Source: Alphaproteobacteria bacterium (GTDB taxonomy: Bacteria > Pseudomonadota > Alphaproteobacteria > Sphingomonadales > JAKSBY01). Taken from it: a DNA stretch of 64,000 nucleotides. Where the stretch lies: positions 124,001 to 188,000 of the forward strand of contig JAJFIV010000027.1 in the NCBI GenBank assembly GCA_021774625.1. The letters are read 5' to 3'. The translations under genes and the position numbers were made by a program. The notes beneath the pieces were generated by a model. The model was not told the origin of the DNA, did not search any database, and worked only from the letters and a program-made list of their open reading frames with translations. Positions 1 through 9,260 of the stretch are shown here, piece after piece. The number at the start of each line of letters is the position of its first letter. Position 1 is the stretch's first letter.

Positions 1-251
1 CACAACCTGCGGTTCCCATTAAAAAATCCATTGCGCCGGACCATATTGTGTGTCTCGAGGACGGCAGAAAGCTGAAAATGCTTAAGCGGCATCTCAAGAC
101 CCGTTACGGCATGACGCCCGATCAGTATCGGGAACGTTGGGGCCTGGCCGCGGATTATCCCATGGTCGCCCCCAATTACGCCAAACAGCGGCGCGCCCTT
201 GCCAAAAAGATCGGCCTAGGAAAGTCGCGGCAAAAGACGGTAAAAAAATAG
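1..251 (+). CDS. mucR: Ros/MucR-family transcriptional regulator, C-terminal part (truncated by window edge)
   Basis: The open frame runs in from the left edge with no start codon inside the window; 82 residues are visible. The segment CLEDGRKLKMLKRHL followed by GMTPDQYRERWGL and DYPMVAPNYA is the hallmark of the Ros/MucR zinc-finger DNA-binding domain, which represses or activates exopolysaccharide, motility and virulence genes in alphaproteobacteria. In Ros the metal ligands follow C-x2-C-x9-H-x4-H; here those positions read Cys, Asp, His and Tyr, so only two classical ligands remain, as in the zinc-poor MucR-like relatives. The basic C-terminal tail (KKIGLGKSRQKTVKK) is typical. The family is certain; the exact regulon cannot be read from the sequence. 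Confidence 0.88.
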   Translation, partial: QPAVPIKKSIAPDHIVCLEDGRKLKMLKRHLKTRYGMTPDQYRERWGLAADYPMVAPNYAKQRRALAKKIGLGKSRQKTVKK

Positions 252-327
252 CGCATTGTTTGGCTTTTATTTTTGGAACGGCTATTCTGTTGGCGGATGG
301 CTGAGCGCGCTCCATAAACCAAATCAT

Positions 328-356
328 TTGGGGTTGAATGCGAAACACGTTATAGT
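328..356 (+). promoter_or_regulatory. candidate sigma70 promoter of fur
   Basis: TTGGGG at 328-333 and TATAGT at 351-356 are separated by 17 bp, in the 140-bp gap between mucR and fur. The -10 matches five of six consensus positions; the -35 matches only in its TTG. This is a pattern match only. Confidence 0.4.
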
Positions 357-391
357 GGACGGTATGGCAATATTTTAACGGGACTGATTCT

Positions 392-829
392 ATGGAAAGC
401 CTGACACTGGATATCGAAGCGCTGTGTGTTGACAAAGGCATGCGGATGACGGACCAGCGCCGCGTCATTGCGCAGGTTTTATCAACCACGACCGATCATC
501 CGGATGTGGAGGAAGTTTACCGCCGGTCGACAAAGATCGACCCTAAAATCAGCATTGCAACTGTCTACCGGACGGTGCGCCTGTTCGAAGAGGCGGGTAT
601 TCTCGAGCGCCATGATTTTCGCGATGGCGGCCGTGCCCGCTATGAACCGGTGTCGGATGAGCATCACGACCACCTGATTGACCTGGATACGGGCAAAGTT
701 CATGAATTCCATAATGACGAGATTGAGCAGCTGCAAAAGATCATTGCCGAGAAAATGGGTTTTCGTCTGGTCGACCACCGGATGGAACTTTACGGTGTAC
801 CTCTGTCGCGGGATAAAAAAGACGATTGA
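392..829 (+). CDS. fur: Fur-family metalloregulator (Fur/Mur type)
   Basis: At 145 residues this has the length of a Fur monomer. It has the winged-helix half (MTDQRRVIAQVL, then the recognition-helix region ISIATVYRTVRLFEEAG near residues 50-66) and a metal-binding dimerisation half with the HHDH motif and LVDHRMELYGVP. The only cysteine is near the N-terminus, so the C-terminal CxxC structural zinc site of gammaproteobacterial Fur is absent. That is common in alphaproteobacterial Fur/Mur proteins, several of which respond to manganese instead of iron. It would repress iron or manganese uptake genes when loaded with metal. It stands between mucR and an acyltransferase gene and probably has its own promoter. 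Family assignment is firm; Fur versus Mur is not resolvable here. Confidence 0.9.
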   Translation: MESLTLDIEALCVDKGMRMTDQRRVIAQVLSTTTDHPDVEEVYRRSTKIDPKISIATVYRTVRLFEEAGILERHDFRDGGRARYEPVSDEHHDHLIDLDTGKVHEFHNDEIEQLQKIIAEKMGFRLVDHRMELYGVPLSRDKKDD

Positions 830-884
830 CGGCTGCCTGCTCTGGGAGCGGGCCGGTGAACAGCAATGAAGGCCGGCCACTGAG

Positions 885-1727
885 ATGTCCGACTATCAGC
901 AATTCCAGGAAATCCGCACACAGCTTAACTGGAACCTGAAGGCTATCGGGTCGGTTGCCGGGCTGGTGACGCTCAGCCTTACCCTGATCCCGCTACAACT
1001 CATTCTGGTGAAAATAGCGCCCGGACAATCGGCCCGGCTGCCCTCGCTGTGGCATAAAATTGCCTCCAGGCTGATCGGCCTGGAAGTGGATGTGGTAGGC
1101 GCGCCCGTGCGCTCCGGTCCGGTTCTTTTCGTTTCCAATCATGTATCCTGGCTGGATATTGTTACTTTGGGGAAAACCCTGAAAGTGAGCTTTATCGCAA
1201 AGCGGGAAGTGGCGGACTGGGGTGTTTTCGGCACCCTGGCACGGCTGCAGCAAACGGTTTTTATCGACCGGACGCGGCGCGCCGCCAGCAAGGGGCAGCG
1301 TTCCGCCCTGAAGGACCGGTTGCTTGAAGGCGGCAGCCTGGTGCTGTTTCCGGAAGGAACGTCAACCGACGGAATTTCTGTCAGACCCTTTAAGTCGGCC
1401 CTTTTCAGCGTAGCTGAAATGTCATTTGACGGCCATGAGAACGAACCGATTATTCAGCCTGTAACTATCCGTTACACAAGAATAAACGGTATACCCTTAG
1501 GCCGCTCACAGCAGCCCCTGGTCGCCTGGTATGGCGATATGGAACTGACCAGCCATGTCTGGCGTCTGCTCGGGGCCGGGCGGGTAAGGGCGACACTGGT
1601 TTTTCATGAACCGGTCCCGGTTGGGTTGCATTCGCGAAAGGATCTGGCGGTGATGTGCCATCAGAAAGTTATGGCGGGCCTGGCCGAAGCCCGGACTCGG
1701 CCGCGTCTTATTGACAGACCCGCTTGA
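885..1727 (+). CDS. plsC: 1-acyl-sn-glycerol-3-phosphate acyltransferase family protein (PlsC-like)
   Basis: The 280-residue protein has a hydrophobic N-terminal segment (about residues 20-45) followed by the PlsC acyltransferase domain. The catalytic HX4D motif is present as NHVSWLD (H86, D91), and the glycerol-phosphate binding motif appears as FPEGTSTDG around residues 150-158. It would transfer an acyl chain to lysophosphatidate at the inner membrane during phospholipid synthesis. Related enzymes in alphaproteobacteria (OlsA) instead acylate lyso-ornithine lipid, and the sequence alone does not exclude this. It lies 55 bp after fur and 67 bp before miaB on the same strand. Confidence 0.85.
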   Translation: MSDYQQFQEIRTQLNWNLKAIGSVAGLVTLSLTLIPLQLILVKIAPGQSARLPSLWHKIASRLIGLEVDVVGAPVRSGPVLFVSNHVSWLDIVTLGKTLKVSFIAKREVADWGVFGTLARLQQTVFIDRTRRAASKGQRSALKDRLLEGGSLVLFPEGTSTDGISVRPFKSALFSVAEMSFDGHENEPIIQPVTIRYTRINGIPLGRSQQPLVAWYGDMELTSHVWRLLGAGRVRATLVFHEPVPVGLHSRKDLAVMCHQKVMAGLAEARTRPRLIDRPA

Positions 1728-1794
1728 CAAGCGGGTGGCTGGTGATAGGTTCGCGCACCCCTTTTAAAGATTTTTGGAGATTGGCGCCGGCGGC

Positions 1795-3219
1795 ATGGGA
1801 AAGAAAGTTTACATCAAGACATATGGCTGTCAGATGAATGTTTATGATTCGGGCCGCATGCTGGATATTCTCAAGCCCCGGGGTTTCGAGCCGGTCGCAA
1901 GCGCCGACGGAGCCGATCTGGTTATTCTGAATACCTGTCATATCAGGGAGAAGGCGTCGGAAAAGGTTTATTCGGATATCGGTCGGATCAGGCGAGCCGA
2001 AAAGCCCGCGGCCGGGACTCCGGTGATTGCGGTGGCCGGTTGCGTCGGTCAGGCGGAAGGAGCGGAAATTATGCGCCGCGCACCATCCGTCGAGCTGGTT
2101 TTCGGCCCGCAGACCTACCACCGCTTGCCGGATTTTCTTAAAACCGTGGAAAGGCAGCGGGCAGCAGGAAAAAGGGCGCGGGTCTTTGACGGCGATTTTC
2201 CCGTTGAGGAAAAATTCGATCAATTGCCAAAAATCCATCAGGCCGCCGGGGCGAGCGCTTTTCTGACCATCCAGGAAGGCTGCGATAAATTCTGCACTTT
2301 TTGCGTCGTTCCCTATACCCGCGGCGCTGAATTTTCCCGGCCGGTAGACGCCATTGAAAGCGAAGCGCAGGAACTGGCGGCCATGGGTGTTTGCGATATC
2401 ACCCTGCTCGGTCAGAATGTCAGTGGATACCACGGCGCCGGGGAAAAAGGCGATGCATTCGGACTCGGCGCGCTGATCCGCCGGCTCGCTGAAATTCCCG
2501 GCCTCGAGCGCATCCGCTATACCACATCGCACCCCCGGGATATGGATGACGATCTGATCGCCGTTCACACGGAGGTGCCGCAATGCATGCCTTATCTGCA
2601 CCTTCCGGTCCAGTCGGGATCGGACCGGATATTGGCGGAAATGAACCGTGGGCACAGCGCCGATCAGTATCGGGACTTTATCGGCAGACTGCGGTCAGCG
2701 CGTCCCGATATCGCACTGTCCAGCGATTTTATTGTTGGCTTCCCCGGCGAGAGCGATGACGATTTTCAGGCAACCATGCAACTGGTCCGCGATATCGGTT
2801 TTTCTCAGGCCTATAGTTTTAAATACAGCCCCCGCCCGGGTACGCCGGCGGCGGAACGGAAGGACCAGATTCCGGACAGCGTGCGGTCTGAGCGGCTGGC
2901 GGAACTGCAGGCCGAGTTGAACCGCCAGCAATTGGAGTTCAATATGGCGGCGGTGGGCAGGACAATGCCCGTCTTGCTGGACCGTCCGGGCAACCGTCCC
3001 GGCCAGCTGGTGGGGCGCAGTCCCTATATGCAAGCCGTCCATGTCGGTTTTCCGGGCGCGGGAAATATGGAAGAGCCAACACACCCCGATATAGACGCCG
3101 CGGCCCGATCCCCTTACAGTGACCGGATTGGCCGGTTGATGATGGTTGAAATTATGTCCGCCGGACCCAATAGTTTAGAGGGCCGCCCGGCAGACCATTT
3201 CAGCGAAACGGCCGCTTAG
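1795..3219 (+). CDS. miaB: tRNA-2-methylthio-N6-dimethylallyladenosine synthase
   Basis: A radical-SAM methylthiotransferase that converts i6A37 to ms2i6A37 in tRNAs reading UNN codons. The N-terminal UPF0004 domain carries three cysteines for the second 4Fe-4S cluster (GCQMN, NTCH, GCVG). The radical-SAM motif is CDKFCTFC, and a C-terminal TRAM domain follows. Length is 474 residues, as usual. The ATG at 1795 opens [15 protein letters not shown], the standard MiaB N-terminus; an in-frame TTG at 1774 would add seven residues, so the start is a choice. phoH follows after 26 bp, and the miaB-phoH-ybeY-corC-lnt order is the classical one. Confidence 0.95.
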   Translation: MGKKVYIKTYGCQMNVYDSGRMLDILKPRGFEPVASADGADLVILNTCHIREKASEKVYSDIGRIRRAEKPAAGTPVIAVAGCVGQAEGAEIMRRAPSVELVFGPQTYHRLPDFLKTVERQRAAGKRARVFDGDFPVEEKFDQLPKIHQAAGASAFLTIQEGCDKFCTFCVVPYTRGAEFSRPVDAIESEAQELAAMGVCDITLLGQNVSGYHGAGEKGDAFGLGALIRRLAEIPGLERIRYTTSHPRDMDDDLIAVHTEVPQCMPYLHLPVQSGSDRILAEMNRGHSADQYRDFIGRLRSARPDIALSSDFIVGFPGESDDDFQATMQLVRDIGFSQAYSFKYSPRPGTPAAERKDQIPDSVRSERLAELQAELNRQQLEFNMAAVGRTMPVLLDRPGNRPGQLVGRSPYMQAVHVGFPGAGNMEEPTHPDIDAAARSPYSDRIGRLMMVEIMSAGPNSLEGRPADHFSETAA

Positions 3220-3245
3220 GGTCAGCCCCAGGAAGAGAGACGAGC

Positions 3246-4298
3246 TTGACAGTCGGTTTTCAGCCAGAAAAGGCGGATGCGCCCGCAAGGTGCCGGGTCG
3301 ATTTCGATGATAACAGTCTGCTTGTTCCGCTATTTGGCGAGCATCATCAGCACCTTGCCAGTATTGAGCAGGCGCTGGACGTCTCCATTGCAAGCCGCGG
3401 CAACCGGCTGGTCATAGAAGGGACTGCGGCCGATTGCGGGGCGGCGGAATATGTGCTGCAGGATTTGTACGGCCGTCTCAAAGCGGGCGGGGTGATAGAG
3501 CCGGGTGACGTGGATGGCGCCCTTCGAATGATAAAATCAAGCAAACTTATTGCTGACGGTGACCGGCCGCCGGGCGGTGCGTTCGTCCCGGCCGGGCCCA
3601 GCCATCAGATCCGCACCCGCAACCGCGTGGTCAGCCCGAGATCTGTCAATCAGGCGCGCTATATTCGGGCGCTTCAGGAAAAAAACCTGACCTTTGGCAT
3701 TGGCCCGGCGGGGACCGGAAAGACCTACCTTGCTGTCGCCATGGCTGTTTCGAAAATGCTGAGCGGTGATATCGACCGGATTATCCTGTCGCGTCCGGCC
3801 GTCGAAGCAGGGGAAAGGCTTGGCTTTTTGCCCGGGGATATGCGGGAAAAGGTCGATCCTTATCTCAGGCCGCTTTATGACGCGCTTTATGATATGATGC
3901 CTGCGGGCCAGGTTGAAAAACGGTTCGAGACCGGACAGATTGAAATCGCCCCGCTGGCCTTTATGCGGGGCAGGACATTGGCTAATGCGTATATCATTCT
4001 GGATGAAGCGCAAAACACCACACCCATGCAGATGAAAATGTTTCTGACCCGCTTCGGGGAAAACAGCCGCATGGTGGTCGCCGGCGACGACAGTCAGGTG
4101 GATCTGCCCAGCGGCGAGAAATCGGGTCTTTTTGATGCCCATCAGAAACTACGGAACATCCCCGATATTGCCTTTCTTCATTTTGATAAAAACGATGTGG
4201 TCCGCCATCCGCTGGTTGGCAGGATTGTCGAGGCCTATGACCTTGATGGCGGCAATAGCCCGAACAGGGTCACAAGCGCGCGAAAAACAGATGGCTGA
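3246..4298 (+). CDS. phoH: PhoH-like ATPase (YbeZ type)
   Basis: A 350-residue P-loop ATPase of the PhoH/YbeZ family. An N-terminal KH-like region precedes the ATPase core, with Walker A GPAGTGKT at about residues 153-160, the RPAVEAGERLGFLPGD segment, and Walker B ILDEAQNTT. It works with YbeY in 16S rRNA processing and ribosome quality control. The start is TTG at 3246, supported by the purine-rich GGAAGAGAG a few bases upstream. The stop overlaps the ybeY start by 8 bp (ATGGCTGA), indicating translational coupling to its functional partner. Confidence 0.95.
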   Translation: MTVGFQPEKADAPARCRVDFDDNSLLVPLFGEHHQHLASIEQALDVSIASRGNRLVIEGTAADCGAAEYVLQDLYGRLKAGGVIEPGDVDGALRMIKSSKLIADGDRPPGGAFVPAGPSHQIRTRNRVVSPRSVNQARYIRALQEKNLTFGIGPAGTGKTYLAVAMAVSKMLSGDIDRIILSRPAVEAGERLGFLPGDMREKVDPYLRPLYDALYDMMPAGQVEKRFETGQIEIAPLAFMRGRTLANAYIILDEAQNTTPMQMKMFLTRFGENSRMVVAGDDSQVDLPSGEKSGLFDAHQKLRNIPDIAFLHFDKNDVVRHPLVGRIVEAYDLDGGNSPNRVTSARKTDG

Positions 4299-4860
4299 TC
4301 ATTTGAGAATCCCAGACGCAGCACCGACAATGCCGCCGCCGATGCTTGATATTATTATCAAAGATGATCGCTGGTCCTTGGCAATGCCGGATTTGCAACA
4401 ATCCGCCATCAAAGCCGCGGCGCAGGCGCTGGTGTCAGGATGGACTATGGAACTTCACGGTGGCCCGTGTCTGTGCGAAATTGCAATTCTGTTTGCCGGG
4501 GATGGGTTCGTCCGTGACCTGAATGCCCGCTATCGGCAAAAGAACCGGGCGACCAATGTCTTGTCTTTTCCCGCGCAAAGCGCCAATGATTTTGCCCGTC
4601 GCGCGGAGGGCCCTTTGGCGCCATTGCTTCTTGGAGATATTGTCCTCGCCTATGATTATATTGTTCAAGAAGCGGATGAAAATCATATTCCGCCAGCCGC
4701 ACATGCCCGGCATTTGATTGTTCACGGAATTCTTCATCTTCTGGGGTATGATCACATCGATAATGACGACGCAGAAAAAATGGAACAGCTTGAGACCATG
4801 ATTTTACATTCTTTGGGCGATCCCGATCCGTATGGACGGGAAAGCAGGCCGGTGCGATGA
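4291..4860 (+). CDS. ybeY: endoribonuclease YbeY (rRNA maturation factor)
   Basis: A zinc-dependent single-strand endoribonuclease needed for 16S rRNA 3' end maturation and 70S quality control. The metal site is the H3xH5xH motif HGILHLLGYDH (H145, H149, H155). An RATNVLSFP segment precedes it, as in all YbeY proteins. The chosen ATG at 4291 overlaps the phoH stop and gives 189 residues. The same frame stays open further upstream inside phoH, but that part is unlike YbeY and would need a long gene overlap. Internal ATGs at 4330 or 4342 are alternatives, since many homologues begin close to LDIIIKDDRW. The 3' end overlaps corC by ATGA. Confidence 0.93.
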   Translation: MADHLRIPDAAPTMPPPMLDIIIKDDRWSLAMPDLQQSAIKAAAQALVSGWTMELHGGPCLCEIAILFAGDGFVRDLNARYRQKNRATNVLSFPAQSANDFARRAEGPLAPLLLGDIVLAYDYIVQEADENHIPPAAHARHLIVHGILHLLGYDHIDNDDAEKMEQLETMILHSLGDPDPYGRESRPVR

Positions 4861-5768
4861 GCAGCGGATCTTCCACTCAGGTGTCCGGCAGTCCGGGCGA
4901 TCAATCGAAATTGCGCCTCTTTTTTCGCCAGCTTCTGAAACCTTTCGGGTTTGCAAAGGACGTCGAGACCTCGCTTAGGGAAAGTATTGAAGAAGCCATT
5001 GTCGAGCATGACGATCAGGAGGGGGCGGAGCCGCTTGGCGATGAAGAGCGCTCCATGCTCATCAATATTCTCAATTATGGCGACCTCCGGCTGGATGATA
5101 TTATGGTGCCGCGGGCGGATATAGTGGCCATTGACGGCGCGGCGCCGTTCAGCGATCTGATCAAGGCCCTTGTTAAGGCCGCCCATTCGCGGCTGCCGGT
5201 TTACCGGGGCGCTCTCGACGATATTATCGGCATGGTTCATGTCAAGGATGCGTTGCGGGTCTGGGCGGAATGCGAAAACAGCGAGGACGACCCAAAAATC
5301 ATCGATATTCAGCGTCCTGTTTTATTTGTAGCCCCCTCGATGAGGCTGATGGACCTGCTCGCCCGCATGCGCGCCAGCCGGACCCATATGGCGATTGTGG
5401 TGGACGAATATGGCGGCACGGACGGCCTGGTGACCATTGAGGATCTGGTGGAACAGATTGTCGGCGATATTGAGGATGAACATGACGAGGAGTCGCCGGT
5501 CGAGCTGATTGCGGTGGGGGACAATATATTTGACGCGGACGCCAGGGTGCCGATTGATGATCTGGAAACCGTGCTCGGCTGCGATTTGCTGCCGGATGAG
5601 CGGGATGAGGATGTGGATACCGTGGGCGGTCTGGTCGCCTCGCTCAGTGGCCAGGTGCTGGAAATAGGCGACATTATCGACCATCCGGACGGCTTCCGGT
5701 TTGAAGTGCTGGACGCCGACCCCCGGCGTCTGAAACGGGTGCGTGTGCATGGCCCTAAGCCGGAATAA
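4857..5768 (+). CDS. corC: hemolysin C/CorC-family CBS-domain protein (TlyC)
   Basis: A 303-residue cytoplasmic protein with two CBS domains (about residues 80-200; IMVPRADIVAID and HMAIVVDEYGGTDG are typical) followed by a C-terminal CorC_HlyC domain. It is annotated variously as a magnesium/cobalt efflux factor or hemolysin C. It has no transmembrane segments, so it is the short CorC type, not the CNNM-like long type. Its conserved place between ybeY and lnt suggests a link to envelope or ribosome homeostasis, but the biochemical role is unsettled. Start ATG overlaps the ybeY stop (ATGA). Confidence 0.92.
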   Translation: MSSGSSTQVSGSPGDQSKLRLFFRQLLKPFGFAKDVETSLRESIEEAIVEHDDQEGAEPLGDEERSMLINILNYGDLRLDDIMVPRADIVAIDGAAPFSDLIKALVKAAHSRLPVYRGALDDIIGMVHVKDALRVWAECENSEDDPKIIDIQRPVLFVAPSMRLMDLLARMRASRTHMAIVVDEYGGTDGLVTIEDLVEQIVGDIEDEHDEESPVELIAVGDNIFDADARVPIDDLETVLGCDLLPDERDEDVDTVGGLVASLSGQVLEIGDIIDHPDGFRFEVLDADPRRLKRVRVHGPKPE

Positions 5769-7347
5769 GGCGCAATTCTCATCCCCGGGGCGTTTGGCCC
5801 GTCTGGTTGAAACGATCAGCGCTTTGGCGGGCTTTAAATACGCGCTCTTTGCCTTTCTTCTCGGAGCATTCACGGCGCTTGCTTTTGCGCCAGTCCATTT
5901 TTTCCCGGCTTTTTTTATTGCCGTTCCGGTTCTTCTGCTGATGCTGTCGCGAACGGAAGGGAAATGGCAGGCCTTCAGGCTGGGCTGGCTTTTCGGATTT
6001 GGCCATTTTCTGGCCGGGCTTTACTGGATCGCGGAATCCTTTTATGTCCAGACCGCCGTGCCTGGCTGGGCCGGCCCTATTGCGGTTATTCTTCTGACCG
6101 CCACCTTTGCGCTCTATCCGGCGCTGGCCCTTCTGGTAACCCGGATTTTCTGGCGGCCGGGCCTGAGCGGCATTCTGCTTTTTACTTTAATGTGGCTGGC
6201 GGCTGAATGGCTGCGGGGGCATTTATTCACCGGCTTCCCCTGGAATTTAAGCGCTTATATCTGGACTTTTTCGGACGCCATGATGCAGCCTGCCGCATTG
6301 ACTGGCAGTTATGGTTACAGCCTTTTGACGATCTGGCTGGCTGCGGCCCCTGCCCTGTTTTTTTTCAGGCCGGCGAACGGTCCCGGGATCAGATTGAGCG
6401 TGGCGGCTCCCTTTATACTGTTCGGCCTGATTTTTCTGTTCGGTCTCTGGCGCTTGCCGGGAGGTGTCCTGGAAAATACCGGGCTGAAGGTCCGCATTGT
6501 CCAGGCAAATATCGCGCAAGTGGATAAGTGGGATCCGGAAAAACGGCCGCAGAATTTCGCCAAATATCTAACTATGAGCGGCGAGGGCCTTGAAGACTGG
6601 CGGCCGGATATTATCATCTGGCCTGAGGCCGCCGTTCCCTATGCCTTAAAAACCGACCGCAATGCGCGCGCCGCCATTGCGGGCGTAACTCCGCCCTCCG
6701 GCCTTCTGATCACAGGCGCCCCCCGGCTTGCGCGGAACGGTGATAATATTTCTCTCTGGAACAGTCTGTTTGTTTTAGACTCAGCCGGTGAAATTAAGGC
6801 GTCTTACGACAAAACACATCTGGTGCCGTTTGGCGAATATCTGCCTTTGCGCCGTCTCCTGAATAAACTTGGCATTGACAAACTCGCCGCGGGAGCGGTG
6901 GATTTTTCGCCCGGTCCCGGCCTTGTCACGCTTGAAGGGCTGGGCATACCGGCCTTCTCCCCCCTGATCTGTTATGAAGTTATCTTTCCCGGCAACGTTG
7001 TTGCACCGGCGGCGCCGCGTCCTTCGTGGCTGCTGAACATGACCAATGACGCCTGGTTCGGTTCCAGTTCCGGCCCTTATCAGCATTTCGCGCAGAGCCG
7101 GATGCGGGCTGTTGAGGAGGGTCTGCCGCTGGTGCGGTCGGCGGGGACCGGCATATCGGCAATGATCGACCCTTACGGCCGGGTTGTGAGCGATCTCGGC
7201 CTTAATAAGACCGGCATTCTGGATGCGTATTTGCCGCAACCGTTGAGTGTGCGCCCGCTTTACGTTAAGTTCGGGGATGCAATTCTTCTTATAATTGTAT
7301 TAACCTTTGGTTCTCTATTCTTGATCACTGTCCGCCGCGAACCATGA
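5749..7347 (+). CDS. lnt: apolipoprotein N-acyltransferase
   Basis: Lnt performs the last step of lipoprotein maturation in the inner membrane, N-acylating the lipid-modified cysteine. The 532-residue protein has several N-terminal membrane segments (residues about 25-240) and a periplasmic nitrilase domain. Its Glu-Lys-Cys triad is visible as E293 (WPEAAVPYA), K355 (YDKTHLVPFGEYLP) and C408 (LICYEV). A C-terminal membrane anchor completes it. I chose the ATG at 5749, which overlaps corC by 20 bp; a GTG two codons earlier is possible. It is the last gene of the miaB-phoH-ybeY-corC-lnt run. Confidence 0.95.
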   Translation: MALSRNKAQFSSPGRLARLVETISALAGFKYALFAFLLGAFTALAFAPVHFFPAFFIAVPVLLLMLSRTEGKWQAFRLGWLFGFGHFLAGLYWIAESFYVQTAVPGWAGPIAVILLTATFALYPALALLVTRIFWRPGLSGILLFTLMWLAAEWLRGHLFTGFPWNLSAYIWTFSDAMMQPAALTGSYGYSLLTIWLAAAPALFFFRPANGPGIRLSVAAPFILFGLIFLFGLWRLPGGVLENTGLKVRIVQANIAQVDKWDPEKRPQNFAKYLTMSGEGLEDWRPDIIIWPEAAVPYALKTDRNARAAIAGVTPPSGLLITGAPRLARNGDNISLWNSLFVLDSAGEIKASYDKTHLVPFGEYLPLRRLLNKLGIDKLAAGAVDFSPGPGLVTLEGLGIPAFSPLICYEVIFPGNVVAPAAPRPSWLLNMTNDAWFGSSSGPYQHFAQSRMRAVEEGLPLVRSAGTGISAMIDPYGRVVSDLGLNKTGILDAYLPQPLSVRPLYVKFGDAILLIIVLTFGSLFLITVRREP

Positions 7348-7485
7348 TAAGGCAACGTATATCAATACTTTAATGCCTAATGCCGCTTGACCGGATAAGT
7401 GGTGGCGGGTACACACTATTGGTGTAATATGGCGAAAAATGCGAAGCAACGGACGATCATCTTTCTATTATAAGGGGCAGGTGCA

Positions 7486-7908
7486 ATGACAGCAAATCCC
7501 GATCCGATAGATATTCATGTCGGCTTCAGGGTTCGTATGCGGCGAACTTTATTGGGTATCAGTCAGGAAAAACTCGGGGATGGGCTCGGACTTACGTTTC
7601 AGCAGATTCAAAAATATGAACGGGGGGCCAATCGCATCGGCTCCAGCCGCCTCTATAAGCTTTCACAAATTCTCGATGTGCCGGTTTCTTTCTTTTTTGA
7701 TGATATGCCGGCGAAATCAGCACGAAAACGGAAAGGGCTCAGTGACAATCAGGCCGTCCCGTTTGAAGCAAACCAGCTCGCCAGGCGGGAAACTCTGGAA
7801 CTGGTGCGGGCCTATTACCGGATTCAGGAACCCGCTGTCCGCAAACGGATTTTTGAGCTGGTAAAATCCATCGCCCAGAGCGAGAGCGCCAGAAAGCGCA
7901 AATCCTAG
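7486..7908 (+). CDS. XRE-family regulator of the PhrR/PraR type
   Basis: A 140-residue DNA-binding protein with a Cro/C1 helix-turn-helix at about residues 12-70 (GISQEKLGDGLGLTFQQIQKYERGANRI). The opening DPIDIHVGFRVRMRRTLLG and the SRLYKLSQILDVPVSFFFD segment closely resemble rhizobial PhrR/PraR and related alphaproteobacterial regulators linked to stress, biofilm formation and symbiosis. The C-terminal helical part ends in a basic tail. It is monocistronic, about 140 bp after lnt, with a possible -35 TTGACC at 7387. It lies just upstream of metK, but nothing shows that it controls metK. Family firm, function inferred. Confidence 0.85.
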   Translation: MTANPDPIDIHVGFRVRMRRTLLGISQEKLGDGLGLTFQQIQKYERGANRIGSSRLYKLSQILDVPVSFFFDDMPAKSARKRKGLSDNQAVPFEANQLARRETLELVRAYYRIQEPAVRKRIFELVKSIAQSESARKRKS

Positions 7909-7965
7909 GGCCCATCCTGCAATTCACCCGGCCAGCTTCCGCGGCCTGCCCCGGTTATATTGAAA

Positions 7966-7983
7966 CATAAAGATTTCTTTATG
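7966..7983 (+). promoter_or_regulatory. 18-bp palindromic operator upstream of metK
   Basis: CATAAAGATTTCTTTATG is an inverted repeat with a single central mismatch. A perfect version of the same 18-mer lies at 54030-54047 before ahcY. It ends one base before the metK -35 hexamer, so a bound protein would touch or block RNA polymerase. It is probably the site of an S-adenosylhomocysteine- or methionine-responsive repressor such as ArsR-family SahR; that assignment is from memory of the regulon, not from a search. Confidence 0.75.
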
Positions 7984-7984
7984 C

Positions 7985-8013
7985 TTGTTATCTAGGTTCC
8001 CATCCTGTATGAC
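7985..8013 (+). promoter_or_regulatory. sigma70 promoter of metK
   Basis: TTGTTA at 7985-7990 and TATGAC at 8008-8013 are 17 bp apart. The arrangement with the operator (palindrome, one base, -35, 17-bp spacer, -10) is identical to that at ahcY, which strengthens both. Predicted transcription start is near 8020, leaving a leader of roughly 60 bases. Confidence 0.65.
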
Positions 8014-8083
8014 ACCGCCTTGTTTTTATTGATGCCACAATCCATTGCGAATGCTGGCTGGCGGTCAGACAAGGAGCCTGATT

Positions 8084-9250
8084 TTGACAAAAGAGATATT
8101 CCTGTTCACAAGTGAATCCGTTTCCGAAGGCCACCCCGATAAAGTGGCCGACCGCATTTCCGATGCCGTAGTGGACCGGTATCTGTCGGCTGATCCGCAT
8201 TCGCGGGTGGCGGCAGAAACCATGGTCACCACCAACCGCATCATTCTTGCCGGTGAAGTCAGGGGCCCGGATACGGTCACCCCCGATATGCTGGAAGAGG
8301 CGGCGCGCGCCGCGGTGCGGGATATCGGCTATGAACAGGAGGGGTTTCACTGGGAAAATGCGGATTTCTCCTGCTACATTCATTCCCAGTCGACGGATAT
8401 TGCCATGGGTGTTGATGCGGCGGGCAATAAGGATGAGGGGGCCGGTGATCAGGGCATTATGTTTGGTTATGCCTGCCGGGAAACCCCGGAACTGATGCCT
8501 GCTCCCATCCAGTTTTCCCATCAGATTCTCCGTTCACTGGCGGAAGCGCGCCACAGCGGCGCAGCATCCGAGCTGGAACCCGACGCCAAAAGCCAGGTGA
8601 CGCTGGAATATCAGGATGGCAGGCCGGTGCGCGCAACCTCCGTGGTGGTTTCGACCCAGCACAAGGCCGATGTAAACCAGGATGAATTGCGCAATCTGGT
8701 TCGCGGACATGTCATGAACGCTCTGCCGGAGGGCTGGATGTGTCCCGAAGAGGAATTTTATGTGAACCCCACCGGCCAGTTTATTATCGGCGGTCCCGAT
8801 GGCGATGCCGGCCTGACGGGACGGAAGATCATTGTCGATACCTATGGCGGGGCGGCGCCTCATGGCGGCGGGGCTTTTTCCGGCAAGGACCCGACCAAGG
8901 TGGATCGTTCCGCTGCGTATGCCGCGCGTTATCTGGCGAAAAATGTCATTGCGGCCGGGCTGGCGGAACGCTGCACGATCCAGCTCGCCTACGCCATCGG
9001 CGTCTCGAAACCCCTGTCGCTTTATGTCAATATGCATGACACAGCGGAAGTGGAAGAGGCCCGGGTGGTTAAAATTCTCGGCGAAATGATGGATTTAAGT
9101 CCCCGCGGCATTCGCGAGCATTTCGGTCTCAGCCGGCCTATTTATGAAAGAACCGCGGCTTATGGTCATTTTGGCCGCACGCCTGATGCGGATGGCGGCT
9201 TTTCCTGGGAAAAAACTGATCTGGCGGATGCATTGAGATCGGCGTTTTAA
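8084..9250 (+). CDS. metK: S-adenosylmethionine synthetase
   Basis: Makes S-adenosylmethionine from methionine and ATP. The 388-residue protein shows the MetK signatures [14 protein letters not shown] near the N-terminus, GAGDQG around residue 122, and the glycine-rich [16 protein letters not shown] loop. The start is TTG at 8084, seven bases after a strong AAGGAG (8071-8076); the frame is open upstream to a TTG at 8045 and an ATG at 8051, but these lack a ribosome-binding site and add a non-conserved extension. Control is suggested by the palindromic operator shared with ahcY, so the synthesis and recycling halves of the SAM cycle appear co-regulated. trmB follows after 10 bp. Confidence 0.96.
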   Translation: MTKEIFLFTSESVSEGHPDKVADRISDAVVDRYLSADPHSRVAAETMVTTNRIILAGEVRGPDTVTPDMLEEAARAAVRDIGYEQEGFHWENADFSCYIHSQSTDIAMGVDAAGNKDEGAGDQGIMFGYACRETPELMPAPIQFSHQILRSLAEARHSGAASELEPDAKSQVTLEYQDGRPVRATSVVVSTQHKADVNQDELRNLVRGHVMNALPEGWMCPEEEFYVNPTGQFIIGGPDGDAGLTGRKIIVDTYGGAAPHGGGAFSGKDPTKVDRSAAYAARYLAKNVIAAGLAERCTIQLAYAIGVSKPLSLYVNMHDTAEVEEARVVKILGEMMDLSPRGIREHFGLSRPIYERTAAYGHFGRTPDADGGFSWEKTDLADALRSAF

Positions 9251-9260
9251 TTGCCGGCCA

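Noticed and set aside
4132-4290. Upstream-extended start of ybeY overlapping phoH by 167 bp
   Set aside because: The extra residues are not YbeY-like; the ATG at 4291 overlapping the phoH stop is the normal coupled start.
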